Positions 44,391 to 53,334 of a stretch of 64,000 nt of DNA are shown piece after piece. The translations under genes were made by a program, and so were the position numbers. The notes under the pieces are model-generated. The model was not told where the DNA came from and made no database searches. It saw nothing but the letters and a program-made list of their open reading frames with translations. Position 1 is the stretch's first letter. The number at the start of each line of letters is the position of its first letter. The DNA comes from Candidatus Poribacteria bacterium (lineage in GTDB: Bacteria; Poribacteria; WGA-4E; WGA-3G): NCBI GenBank assembly GCA_022820835.1, contig JAJEET010000092.1:1-64000 (forward strand), given 5' to 3'.

Positions 44391-44419
44391 TGCAGGCGAG
44401 ATTACAAACCTCGCCTGCA
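44391..44419. repeat. GC-rich palindromic repeat
   Basis: TGCAGGCGAG (44391-44400) pairs perfectly with CTCGCCTGCA (44410-44419) around a 9-base loop (attacaaac). It belongs by appearance to the same family as 29512-29532 (core TGCAGGCG...). It separates the two LamG genes and might attenuate read-through. Confidence 0.6.
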
Positions 44420-44495
44420 GGGTAGAGATGTGACTGATCTGTGTATAGAAATTTCCAAATTAACTTATAGCAGAAAATAAAAATAAGGAGAATTA

Positions 44496-45293
44496 ATGGT
44501 GTTTCAGAAAACAAAATGGATAGGTCTTACGAGCATTATCGGTGCGTTTTTACTGACCGTGATGCCGAGTCTGGCAGACATTGCACATGAAAATATTACC
44601 GGAATGTGGCGTTTTGAAGAAGGGAGCGGCACGGTCGCTAACGATTCGTCGCAATACGGAAACGACGGCACAATTCATGGTGCTACATGGGTAGCCGGAA
44701 AGTTCGGAACAGCACTCTCGTTTGATGGCGTTGACAACTGGGTGGAAGTCCCGCATTCAGACACTGTCGGGTTTACGGCGGGAACATCGTTCACGATTAC
44801 ACTCCATTTTAAAGGAACCGTAGTCGGTGGGTCGCTTGCTGGCAAAAACTACGAGGACACATCGCAGGCGTTACCGTGGTACTTGCTCTGGAACGGCGGT
44901 GGCGATAGCAAGATAACCTTCTTCCTACGGGACGGTGCAAGCACCAGTTTCAGGGCAGCCAGCACATCCGACATCGCTGACGATACTTGGCATTTTATCG
45001 CCGGTAGAGCGGACACCGAAACTGGTAAAGCGACGTTGTGGGTCGATGGCGTCCAGGAGAGTGAAGTTGATTTCAACACAGATGACGGCTACGGCACCGG
45101 TGAAGGTGTGTTCCATATCGGACGACACTTTGACCGCTACACCACAGGGATCATTGACGAGGTTATACTCTTTAATATCGCCTTAGACGAAGCAGACATG
45201 GCATCAATCATGAACGACGGTATTGAATCTGTCACCGCTGTTGAACCGTTGAACAAACTCACGACGACGTGGGGCAGAATCAAACAGCAATAG
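44496..45293 (+). CDS. Secreted LamG-like protein, copy 2
   Basis: A 265-residue paralogue of the upstream gene, with a signal peptide (FLLTVMPSLA), MWRFEEGSG, NDSSQYGNDGTIHGA, LSFDGVDNWVEVP, FIAGRADTETGKATLWVDG and the same C-terminal TTWGRIKQQ. The two proteins match over their whole length, so this is a tandem duplication. A ribosome site (aataaggaga) precedes the ATG. Only 15 bases separate it from the selenoprotein gene, so the two are co-transcribed. Confidence 0.85.
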   Translation: MVFQKTKWIGLTSIIGAFLLTVMPSLADIAHENITGMWRFEEGSGTVANDSSQYGNDGTIHGATWVAGKFGTALSFDGVDNWVEVPHSDTVGFTAGTSFTITLHFKGTVVGGSLAGKNYEDTSQALPWYLLWNGGGDSKITFFLRDGASTSFRAASTSDIADDTWHFIAGRADTETGKATLWVDGVQESEVDFNTDDGYGTGEGVFHIGRHFDRYTTGIIDEVILFNIALDEADMASIMNDGIESVTAVEPLNKLTTTWGRIKQQ

Positions 45294-45308
45294 TCAGAGG
45301 AAAAAACA

Positions 45309-46406
45309 ATGAAACAAGTACTGGCACCCCTCGCGCTTATACTCCTATTGTTCGTAGGATTCGGCTGTGAGACAGAAAACCCGGTTGAGGAGATAATGGA
45401 AACCGATACAACGGGTACTTTGCGTGGCGATGTCCAATCAATTGACGGCGTACGGATTCAGGTACGCTTACTAAAAGATGGACAACTTGTGAAGCAAATA
45501 GAGACGCAGGCGAGTTACGAAATTGGCGCAATTGAGGCTGGAAACTACACGCTCCAGATATCAGCAAAAGGCTATGAAACGGAAGAAATACCCGTCACAG
45601 TCATCGCTGAAGAGGTTGTATCGCTTGACAAGGTAACGCTCGTCGCGTTGAAAACCCCAGTCTCACATCTGAGTGGTGTTTTAACGAACGAAACAACGGG
45701 TGAAGCACTTGGCGGTGTCAGTCTCCAACTCACGGACAATGCAGGGAACGTCTACGAAACACTAACAACAGCAGCCGGTGTTTTCACCTTTGAAAATCTG
45801 CCAGTGCAGCAATCTATGGCTTTGATGATCGCTCACGCCGGTTACGAAGACAAAGAGGTGGCAGTCGAGCCAATACCGGCAGATGAAACGTTAGAACTGA
45901 CGGTCAAACTCACGCCACTGCCGGAAGTAGAACAGTTGCCTCCGGGTCAAGGGTTGAGTATCGGAACCCAAGCCCCGGACTTTGCGCTACCAGATGGCAA
46001 CGGTAAAGCGCACGCCCTTGCTGATTATATCCCCGACAAAAATGTCGTCCTCGTATTTTACCGAGGCGGCTGGTGACCGTTCTGCAGAACGCAACTCGGT
46101 GAGTTGCAGCAGAACTATGCAAAGATTCAAGCCGCAGGTGCGGAACTCATCGCTATCAGTTCCGATAACGAAGCCGATACCAAACGGACAGTTCAAAATC
46201 ACGGGCTTAAATTTCCGGTACTTGCTGATAAAGACACAAACGGGATTACTGCCTACAACGTCGTCGATCCTGGCAATAATCGGATAGCGCGGCCTGCCGC
46301 CTATATCGTTCGCAAAGATGGAACGATCGCTTGGAAATCTTTGAATACCAAGACGGCTCGTGTGCCAACGGCGGAAATTCTTACGGAATTGGGTAAACTT
46401 TTATGA
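45309..46406 (+). CDS. Lipoprotein peroxiredoxin-like selenoprotein with in-frame TGA (Sec256)
   Basis: Reading TGA at 46074-46076 as selenocysteine joins two open stretches in one frame into a 365-residue protein. It has a lipoprotein signal ending LLFVGFGC (Cys20), two carboxypeptidase-regulatory-like beta domains (about 34-115 and 118-200), then an AhpC/TSA redoxin domain. That domain contains IGTQAPDFALPDGNGKA, VLVFYRGGWU (Sec256) PFC (Cys259), LQQNYAKIQAAGAELIAIS and FPVLADKD. Homologues have FYRG-x-W-C-P-x-C, so U replaces the first redox Cys (U-x-x-C). A SECIS-like hairpin follows. The stop overlaps the DUF362 start (ATGA). It is expected to reduce peroxides or thiols on the periplasmic side. 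Without Sec decoding it would look like a truncated gene plus an orphan fragment. Confidence 0.92.
46080..46114 (+). promoter_or_regulatory. Bacterial SECIS-like hairpin in the peroxiredoxin-like selenoprotein gene
   Basis: GCAACTC (46091-46097) pairs perfectly with GAGTTGC (46101-46107) around the loop GGT. A lower stem TTCTGC (46080-46085) pairs with GCAGAA (46109-46114), with an asymmetric internal loop between. The apical loop begins 21 bases after the TGA and starts with G, the expected geometry for bacterial SECIS. Confidence 0.82.
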
Positions 46407-47527
46407 AATCTTTCGATAAGGTTACAGCAAACATTATCGCTGACAGTCAAGAAATGGTGCACCATCGGGACACGCTTGATCGTCGGGAGTTCTTAACCCG
46501 ACTTGCTGCTAGTGTCGGCGGGATCGGGGGTGCCCTTAGCACACTTCCTGCGTTCGCGCAGTTAAGTAGCGGACACTCAGAAACTGAGACCACAGAAACA
46601 GCATACCTCACACCTGTGGTTGAGGCTGTCGGTAAAAAGGTGTGGGAGAACGATCAACTCAACGAAGACGCTGTGAGCGAACTGATGGATCAGGCGATGA
46701 TGAAACTGACGGGACGTTCCTCAGCGAAAGAGGCGTGGCGAGATATTGTGCTACCCGATGATATTGTCGGCATAAAAATTAACCCACTCGCCGGACCAGA
46801 ACTCAGTACACACGCTATTATCGTCGATAAAATCGTTGAGGGGTTATACGGTGCTGGCGTTCTCCGGAAACAGATTGTCATCTGGGATCGCTTCGAGGCG
46901 CATCTCCTAAACGCCGGTTACCCCATCAAACAAGATGAGAGCGATGTGCGAACCTTCGCCTCCGATACGGACGGAATCGGGTACGATGATGAGGTATACT
47001 ACGAAAGCGAGAAGGATAGTATTGCACGCCGTGAGAACGAAAGTACCCGCTCGCGCTACTCCCGAATCGTCTCCGAGCAGGTTGATGTGATCATCAACGT
47101 TCCGGTCTTGAAGCATCACGCCATGGCAGGCGTGAGCGGATGCTTAAAGAATCTCGCGTTTGGGAGTGTCGATAATACACGTCGGTTTCACGGAAAGCCG
47201 ATCTATTGCAATCCTGCTATCGGTGAGATTCTGGAGCATAAGGTGCTGAAGGAAAAGTTGACCCTCAATATCGTTGATGGGTTGCTCGCTTCGTTCGATA
47301 AAGGGCCGACCTATCACGCTGAAAGCACATGGCAATACGGCAGCCTGTTTGTCAGTGCTGATCCGGTTATCCTTGATGTATTGGTACTCCAGACAGTCAA
47401 CCAAAAACGTGAAGAGATGAATTTAGATTCTGTATCCAAATTCGCCAACCATATCAATACGGCGAGTAGTCTCGGTTTAGGCACAAATACACTCGACCAA
47501 GCAGATCTTCGGCAAGTTGAGGTCTAA
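46403..47527 (+). CDS. Tat-exported DUF362 domain protein
   Basis: A 374-residue protein with a twin-arginine signal (DRREFLTRLAASVGG, then PAFA). The DUF362 domain is shown by DIVGIKINPLAGPELSTH, VIINVPVLKHHAMAGVSGCLKNL and the late VSADPVILD. DUF362 proteins are of unknown biochemical role; some carry iron-sulfur clusters, but no ferredoxin-type Cys cluster is seen here. Its start overlaps the selenoprotein stop by 4 bases, so translation is coupled and the two probably work together outside the cytosol. Confidence 0.85.
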   Translation: MKSFDKVTANIIADSQEMVHHRDTLDRREFLTRLAASVGGIGGALSTLPAFAQLSSGHSETETTETAYLTPVVEAVGKKVWENDQLNEDAVSELMDQAMMKLTGRSSAKEAWRDIVLPDDIVGIKINPLAGPELSTHAIIVDKIVEGLYGAGVLRKQIVIWDRFEAHLLNAGYPIKQDESDVRTFASDTDGIGYDDEVYYESEKDSIARRENESTRSRYSRIVSEQVDVIINVPVLKHHAMAGVSGCLKNLAFGSVDNTRRFHGKPIYCNPAIGEILEHKVLKEKLTLNIVDGLLASFDKGPTYHAESTWQYGSLFVSADPVILDVLVLQTVNQKREEMNLDSVSKFANHINTASSLGLGTNTLDQADLRQVEV

Positions 47528-47529
47528 TT

Positions 47530-47772
47530 ATGCAACGCAAACACATTTCTCTATTTTTACTTTTCTGTTTTTTCTCTGCTGTTGTCGCATTTTCAGGGTG
47601 CACCGTGACGCTCACGCAGAGCGACACACTTCAATTGAGTCTATCGGAACCGACAGACAAAGTGATGTCAATTGTCGCTGAGTTTGAAGCAGGCGAGGCG
47701 GAAAATGTCGCCGGTGATGTGACACAGAAGTCTGGAAGTGTCTGCTCCGGTGGCGCGTGCCTTATCTATTAG
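47530..47772 (+). CDS. Small lipoprotein with C-terminal Cys pair
   Basis: An 80-residue protein with a lipoprotein signal ending AFSGC (Cys24), a short acidic mature part and a C terminus reading SGSVCSGGACLIY, two Cys residues separated by four. It begins 2 bases after the DUF362 stop and closes the operon. No family is recognised. The terminal Cys pair could be a disulfide or metal site served by the neighbouring selenoprotein (inference). Confidence 0.65.
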   Translation: MQRKHISLFLLFCFFSAVVAFSGCTVTLTQSDTLQLSLSEPTDKVMSIVAEFEAGEAENVAGDVTQKSGSVCSGGACLIY

Positions 47773-48389
47773 CCGATTTCTGACTGCGCTTCCGTGCTCG
47801 CTTTGAAGACAGCATCAACTGCACCGAAGAGGACAGGCAAATTATCCATCGTCACGCTTGTTCTGTTTCGAGTGAAAGTATCGCCAGTGAGTTGTCCAAA
47901 TTGCCATAATGTCCCATCACTCACGATGCCATAGACAGGGAAATCGGTATCCTCATTTATTCTTTGGGCGGCTACCAACTCCGATAGACATTGCCCCCAA
48001 CCTTGCTCAAAATCGTTCTTCTTTGCCTCAACGAGGATTATCAGCGGCGTTCCAACAACCGGAATACCCAATTCAGATCGTGTTGAAATAAGATAATCAG
48101 GCGTTCCGTTGAGCGTTTCATCATAACTGATAGGTTTCTTTATCCAGAGTGCATAGTCTCCCGCATAAGGTTTGTATATCTCCTTTAAAATCGGAAAGAT
48201 GATTGCCTCGCAGCGTGCTGCCTCAGATGCGAAAACATCAATGTATTGAAGGCAAAACTCAAATTCTTGCAGAAATTGTTCGGAAGGAGTACCTGGGATT
48301 TCCTCAATGTGGACGAAGTCTTTTGTCGTATAGGTAATTCTGAATTTCTCTAAGACTTCAGGAATTGTCTTAAAATCGCTAAATGCCAT
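47769..48389 (-). CDS. PD-(D/E)XK-like nuclease-fold protein
   Basis: A 206-residue protein with GTPDYLISTRSELG, then LIILVEAKKNDFEQGWGQCLSEL. The spacing D...E-A-K plus a following Gln is the PD-(D/E)XK pattern, often seen in the type I restriction enzyme R-subunit N-domain or in small nuclease-like orphans. No helicase part is present. The ATG at 48389 has an AAGGAGG ribosome site at proper spacing; a GTG nine bases upstream is too close to it. Its stop overlaps the stop of the convergent lipoprotein gene by 4 bases. Activity is unproven. Confidence 0.7.
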   Translation of the reverse strand: MAFSDFKTIPEVLEKFRITYTTKDFVHIEEIPGTPSEQFLQEFEFCLQYIDVFASEAARCEAIIFPILKEIYKPYAGDYALWIKKPISYDETLNGTPDYLISTRSELGIPVVGTPLIILVEAKKNDFEQGWGQCLSELVAAQRINEDTDFPVYGIVSDGTLWQFGQLTGDTFTRNRTSVTMDNLPVLFGAVDAVFKASTEAQSEIG

Positions 48390-48466
48390 GCCTGCCACCT
48401 CCTTCTCAAATTATAACGTACGCGGGCGCATATTTCAACCCAATCTCCGACTGTTCGGTCCCTCCA

Positions 48467-50440
48467 CTATCTGTTATCTGGCACCCTCTTTGCGATGATT
48501 TCATCCCAGTCCCAGAGGAGTACCGTACCATCCTCACTGCCGCTGGCGAGCGTTTTTCCATCGTGTGAAAACACAAGCGTCTCTACAGGTTCCGTATGTC
48601 CAGACAAGACACCCAAATCCCTACCGGTTTCCACATCCCATAACTTAATCGGGTTGCTCCAACCTTCCATGCCCGATCCTACGAGAATAGTGCCATCAGG
48701 TGAGAAGGTCAATGCGTTTCTAAATCCACCCAGATTTCCATCGCTTCTGATTGGTGCCACCTCTGCTTCCATGCGAAATTTCCAGAAGTAAATGATCCCT
48801 TCCTCTACTATTGCAAGGGTAGTACTATCGGGTGAGAATGCCATCGCATTGGGTTTTTGGATTGAAATCATGGCGGGTTCGTTGGGGACTTCTACATTCG
48901 ACACTTGTGCTTTATCGGAGGGGTCTATTGTGGCAAGCCATTTTCCGTCGGGTGAAAACACTGGATCCGTCCTCCGAGACCATTGTGCATTAAAGCGGAA
49001 CAGTTCAGTACCAGTGTTAATGTGCCACGCTTGAATTTCTTTACGACTGCTGACTGCGAGTATACCGTAAACAGGAGAGAATACAACTTTTGCAGCACTA
49101 ACACCTTGCCACGGCCCTGGGATTTCATCCTCGGTGGCGATCTCCCACAATTGAAGGCGAGTGCCACCCCATGAATTTATACGAGTACCGAAGCCATCCG
49201 GTTTGAAAGCAATTAAACCTTCTCTCCCTTCTCTCACAAAGTAGGCTGCATCGGGTGAAAGTGCCACTATATCTGCAGTATCACATTGACCATTGGTGAA
49301 AGTAATCAGTTCACGTCCCGTCTGTAGACTCCATACGTCCACAATGCCGTTAAAGGCTGCAGTTGTGAGGGTTGTTCCATTTTCAGAAAAGGCAACGGCT
49401 TTTACCGATTCTATATGTCCGCTTGTAAAGGTAACGAGTTCTTCTCCGTTGAGTGGATTCCAGAATCGGATGGTGCCATCAGCACTGCCACTGGCGAGAC
49501 ACATACCGTAAAGCGGGGTTCCGGCAGGTGCGAAGGCTAAAGCGTTGATCGTGTTCTTATGACCCGTGATGGTCGCACGTTCTTGTTGTGTGTCTAAATC
49601 CCAGAGCTTGATGATCTTACTTGCGTCTCCACTCGCAACGGTATTTCCATCTTCGGAGAATGCGACGGCGGTGACCCACCCTGTATGTCCTCTTAGCGTA
49701 CCAAGTTTGGTATGGTTTTGTGTATCCCACAACCGCACCGTTTTGTCCTCACTCCCGCTTGCGAGCATTTTTTCATCTGGCGAAAACGCTAACGCCAGAA
49801 TACCCGAATCTCTGCCGCCACCATGTCCCTCAAGATCCGCCTGCTGACGACTCGTTGTTGTATCCCATAACTGGATTCTTCCATTTCGGTCACCAATAGC
49901 AAGGGTGCCGCCATCTTGAGAGAATGTAACTATATTGATTGGGCTATCTAACTGGGACTCCGATAATTTTTGACCGGTGTCGGCATCCCAATAGGTAACT
50001 TCACGATTTCCATCTGTACTGATAAGGGTCCTGCCATAAAATGTCAACGCGGGTAATGAAAGAGGTCCCGGTAACGGAACGGTTGAAAGTTTACTTTTCG
50101 TTTCCACGTCCCAAACTTGGATGACAGGGTTGACAAATCCGCCGCTTGCGAAAGTTTTTCCATCTGTTGAGAAAGCAAGCGCATTGACTTGTCCGGTGTG
50201 TTCTGTGAACAGAACCGTTTCTTCTCCACTCGGCACATCGTATACCCATACCGCGACATCTGTTCCCACTACGAGACGGGTACCATCGGGTGAAAACCGC
50301 ATGATATTAATACCACCCTTTCCAATTCGTGCGATGGCACCTTCGGGTAACCCGACCTTCGTATTGTCTTGTGCGAAACTACTTAAGATTATCGCAGCAG
50401 AAAATAAAAACGAAAGAAAAAAGAATTGTTTGGTCTTCAT
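48467..50440 (-). CDS. Secreted WD40-repeat protein, copy 1
   Basis: A 657-residue protein with a Sec signal peptide (LFSAAIILSSFAQ). It then carries a series of at least ten WD40 blades, recognisable from units such as GHTGQVNALAFSTDGKTFAS, WDTTTSRQQADL, LASGSEDKTVRLWD and LASGSEDGTVLLWDWD. It probably forms one or two beta-propellers as a protein-binding scaffold in the periplasm or outside. It is a close paralogue of the next gene (50671-52692). The ribosome site aaaggagc precedes the ATG. Binding partners are unknown. Confidence 0.9.
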   Translation of the reverse strand: MKTKQFFFLSFLFSAAIILSSFAQDNTKVGLPEGAIARIGKGGINIMRFSPDGTRLVVGTDVAVWVYDVPSGEETVLFTEHTGQVNALAFSTDGKTFASGGFVNPVIQVWDVETKSKLSTVPLPGPLSLPALTFYGRTLISTDGNREVTYWDADTGQKLSESQLDSPINIVTFSQDGGTLAIGDRNGRIQLWDTTTSRQQADLEGHGGGRDSGILALAFSPDEKMLASGSEDKTVRLWDTQNHTKLGTLRGHTGWVTAVAFSEDGNTVASGDASKIIKLWDLDTQQERATITGHKNTINALAFAPAGTPLYGMCLASGSADGTIRFWNPLNGEELVTFTSGHIESVKAVAFSENGTTLTTAAFNGIVDVWSLQTGRELITFTNGQCDTADIVALSPDAAYFVREGREGLIAFKPDGFGTRINSWGGTRLQLWEIATEDEIPGPWQGVSAAKVVFSPVYGILAVSSRKEIQAWHINTGTELFRFNAQWSRRTDPVFSPDGKWLATIDPSDKAQVSNVEVPNEPAMISIQKPNAMAFSPDSTTLAIVEEGIIYFWKFRMEAEVAPIRSDGNLGGFRNALTFSPDGTILVGSGMEGWSNPIKLWDVETGRDLGVLSGHTEPVETLVFSHDGKTLASGSEDGTVLLWDWDEIIAKRVPDNR

Positions 50441-50670
50441 GAAGTGAGCTCCTTTGTATAGGTCCTGTTCAGACGCTGTGCCTTGTCTAACGGGCGTAGG
50501 GTATAATTAAAAAGAGCAAATCCTGTGCCAAGCTGAACGGGACGGCGTTAGTGGCATTCTAAGCGAAATGGTTAGCAAAAGCTGCACAAAATGGGGCAGC
50601 CTTTATACCCAATAGGACAAAATCGGGCAGATGCGTGCTGTTGAATGGAAATTATTTGAACTTAAGTTAT

Positions 50671-52692
50671 CTATTTATTATCTTCGGCTGCCTTGTTGGT
50701 GATTTTGTCCCAATCCCAGAGAAGCACTGTCCCATCCTCAGAACCGCTGGCAAGCGTCTTCCCATCGTGCGAAAACACTAAAGTTTCTATCGGTTCTGTA
50801 TGTCCGGTAAGCGTTGACAGTCGATTACCGGTGCCTACATCCCATAACTGGATTCGAGATCGTCCACTCCATTTAGAACCCAGGAGTGTTTTTCCATCAG
50901 GCGAGAATGTTAATATATCCCTGAATTCTCGGTGATTATCAGGAATTGCGCCGCGCTCTTGTATGCCTGTCGTCGTTACATCCCACAAAGTAATGTTATC
51001 CCGATGTCCAAGAGCAAGCGTCGTATCATCTGTTGAGAATGCTAAGCTCCAGGCTCTCTCAGTGGTGAGTGTTGGAAATTCGCGTCTCGCATTTACATCC
51101 CATATTTGTAGGGTGCCGTGAATACCGTACACAGCAAGTAGAGTTCCATTGGGTGAGAACATCAATTTTTTCGGGAATGGTGTTATCGTATTAAACCCAA
51201 ATATTTGAACGCCGGTGTTCAGGTCCCATGCCTGAACGTCCCGAGGACCGCGATTTGCAAGTATTTTATTGTCCGGTGAGAATGTGAGTGATATTGTGGT
51301 ATCTGCAACGTTCTGCCAGGGACCAGGAAACTGATCATTAGTAGTGATTTTCCATAACTGCATGCTGTCTCGCTCTTTCGGATTAGAACGGGCACCCCAC
51401 CCATACGGATTGAACGCAATCGCAATTGGACCGTTGTACCCTCGAGTCACAAAGAATTTACCATCAGAGGACAATATGGCTAACTCGGCTAAATCGCTTT
51501 GCCCAGCAGTAAATGTGATAAGTTCCCGCTTGGTCATTAGACTCCATATTTCAACAGTGCCGTTGAACGCAGCACTCGCAAGTGTTGTTCCATCTACAAA
51601 AAAGGCGACGGCTTTCACCCATTCTGTATGTCCGACAGTAAAGGTAATCAGTTCCTGTCCGGTCTCTGGATCCCATAATCGGATTGTGCCATCTGCGCTG
51701 CCACTGGCAAGGCACCCGCTATAAGGAGATGTCCCTTCTGGTGCGAAGGTTAGCGCATTAATAGTGTTTTTATGTCCTATAAGCGTAGCGCGTTCGCGGC
51801 CAGTGAGAACATCCCATACCTTTATTATCTTATTCGTATCGCCACTGGCAACGATTTCACCATTAGCGGAGAAGGCAACGGTGGTAATCCAACCTTGATG
51901 CCCTCTGAGCGTTGAGCGTTTAGCACCGTTTGTATTCCATAGCTGCACTGTCTTGTCTTCACTGCCGCTAACAAGGGTTTTTCCATCTAATGTAAATGCC
52001 ATTGCCTGAATGTCTGCTTCTTTTTCGTCTTCCTCCGGTCCTTCTTTGAAAAAATTTGTATGTCCATTAAGGGTTACCCGTCGTCTTCCGGTTGTTGTGT
52101 TCCATAAATGGATATGTGTACCGTTCTTGTCTCCAACAGCGGCCATGCTACCGTTTGGGGAGAGCACTGCTATTTCGTATGTGTCTACAGGGTCTACGTT
52201 CCTTGGATCGAACAATTTGCTGCCGGTCTCCACATCCCAATAGATAATATCACCAAATCTGTCCAGACTTATCAATATTGTGCTATCTTCAGAAAACGCC
52301 AATGCTGTTATCGAATCGTGTCTCTCAGCTAATTTAAGGGTTATGAGTTTGCTATCGGTATCCATATCCCATAATTGGATGACGGGGTTTGCCGATCCAC
52401 CGCTTGCGAGGATTTTTCCATCTGTTGAGAAAGCAAGCGCGTTGACTTGCCCAGTATGTCCTGTGAACAGAGCCGTTTCTTCTCCACTCGGCACATCGTA
52501 TACCCACACCGCAACATCTGTTCCCACTGCAAGACGGGCGCCGTCGGGTGAAAACCGCATCAGATTAATACCGCCTTTTCCAAGGCGTGCGATGGCACCT
52601 TCAGGTAATCCGACTGTCGTATTGTCTTGCGCGAAACTACTTAAGAGGAGTGCAACATTTAGAAGGAAAGTTGTAAAGAAGAGACGTTTCAT
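50671..52692 (-). CDS. Secreted WD40-repeat protein, copy 2
   Basis: A 673-residue paralogue with a signal peptide (FLLNVALLLSSFAQ) and the same blade series, starting NTTVGLPEGAIARLGKGGIN, almost identical to copy 1, and ending LASGSEDGTVLLWDWDKI. The frame extends upstream to 52770, but the ATG at 52692 has an aggaggt-like site (cggaggtcgc) and starts the signal peptide. The first and last blades are most conserved between copies while the central blades diverge. A promoter lies at 52797-52826. Confidence 0.9.
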   Translation of the reverse strand: MKRLFFTTFLLNVALLLSSFAQDNTTVGLPEGAIARLGKGGINLMRFSPDGARLAVGTDVAVWVYDVPSGEETALFTGHTGQVNALAFSTDGKILASGGSANPVIQLWDMDTDSKLITLKLAERHDSITALAFSEDSTILISLDRFGDIIYWDVETGSKLFDPRNVDPVDTYEIAVLSPNGSMAAVGDKNGTHIHLWNTTTGRRRVTLNGHTNFFKEGPEEDEKEADIQAMAFTLDGKTLVSGSEDKTVQLWNTNGAKRSTLRGHQGWITTVAFSANGEIVASGDTNKIIKVWDVLTGRERATLIGHKNTINALTFAPEGTSPYSGCLASGSADGTIRLWDPETGQELITFTVGHTEWVKAVAFFVDGTTLASAAFNGTVEIWSLMTKRELITFTAGQSDLAELAILSSDGKFFVTRGYNGPIAIAFNPYGWGARSNPKERDSMQLWKITTNDQFPGPWQNVADTTISLTFSPDNKILANRGPRDVQAWDLNTGVQIFGFNTITPFPKKLMFSPNGTLLAVYGIHGTLQIWDVNARREFPTLTTERAWSLAFSTDDTTLALGHRDNITLWDVTTTGIQERGAIPDNHREFRDILTFSPDGKTLLGSKWSGRSRIQLWDVGTGNRLSTLTGHTEPIETLVFSHDGKTLASGSEDGTVLLWDWDKITNKAAEDNK

Positions 52693-52796
52693 TCTGCGAC
52701 CTCCGATTGCAGATAAACGATCAGTGATGTCCCACCTGTGAGACTGCAAGACTGCAGAGAAAACTTGCAAAAAAACACCATTTGTGTAATACTTAG

Positions 52797-52826
52797 ATTA
52801 TACAATACCTTTCTCTAATTTACCAA
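52797..52826 (-). promoter_or_regulatory. Sigma70-type promoter for the WD40 copy 2 gene
   Basis: On the minus strand TTGGTA (52821-52826), an 18-base spacer and TATAAT (52797-52802). It lies about 105 bases upstream of the ATG at 52692 in the divergent gap with the Dabb gene. Confidence 0.6.
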
Positions 52827-52859
52827 AGCAAATTTTCGCTATGGAAGAAGGAAATCATA

Positions 52860-53168
52860 ATGGTTGAACACATTGTTCTACTGAAGTTGAAAGCAGAGGT
52901 CACCGATGCACAATTGGAAACCTTATCGGATGCGCTTTTAGGAATGGCTGATGAAATTCCCGGCATTGAATCTATAACTGCCGGCACGAACAACAGTCCT
53001 GAAGGCAAAAGTCAGGGGTACGCGTACGGTTTTATTGTCCGTTTCACAGATGAAGCGGCACGCGATGCCTACCTGCCACACCCGTTCCACCGTCAAGTCG
53101 CCGGTGAACATATCCGTCCGCTTGTTGAGGATGTCCTCGTTTTCGATTATTCCGTTTTTTTAAAGTAG
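52860..53168 (+). CDS. Dabb (stress-responsive alpha/beta barrel) family protein
   Basis: A 102-residue protein beginning MVEHIVLLKLKAEVTDAQL with the family motifs GIESITAGTNNSPEG, YAYGFIVRFTDEAARDAYLP and HPFHRQVAGEHIRPLVEDVLVFDY. It is a dimeric ferredoxin-like barrel of the Dabb family, whose members include small polyketide cyclases and stress proteins. A ribosome site (aagaaggaaat) precedes the ATG. The substrate is unknown. Confidence 0.92.
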   Translation: MVEHIVLLKLKAEVTDAQLETLSDALLGMADEIPGIESITAGTNNSPEGKSQGYAYGFIVRFTDEAARDAYLPHPFHRQVAGEHIRPLVEDVLVFDYSVFLK

Positions 53169-53242
53169 CACCAAGTGTCGTTCAAATGCCCTGGATGGGG
53201 GACGGCTAACTTGAACCAAAGCGTGCAGCTTGGAACGCGTAG

Positions 53243-53261
53243 GGGCGAGGTTGCCTCGCCC
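53243..53261. repeat. GC-rich palindrome GGGCGAGG / CCTCGCCC
   Basis: An 8-base-pair perfect stem (53243-53250 with 53254-53261) and a TTG loop, in the gap between the Dabb gene and the sulfatase. Related in style to the palindromes at 29512-29532 and 44391-44419. Confidence 0.55.
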
Positions 53262-53334
53262 GTACAGAGAGCGGATATATGGCAAGGAACTAATTAACCA
53301 GAACTCACCTAACCCAACCGCAAGGAAAATAAAT

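Noticed and set aside
46104..46406. A separate 100-residue redoxin fragment gene
   Set aside because: It is the continuation of the selenoprotein after the TGA; it lacks its own ribosome site and the start is in the middle of a domain helix.
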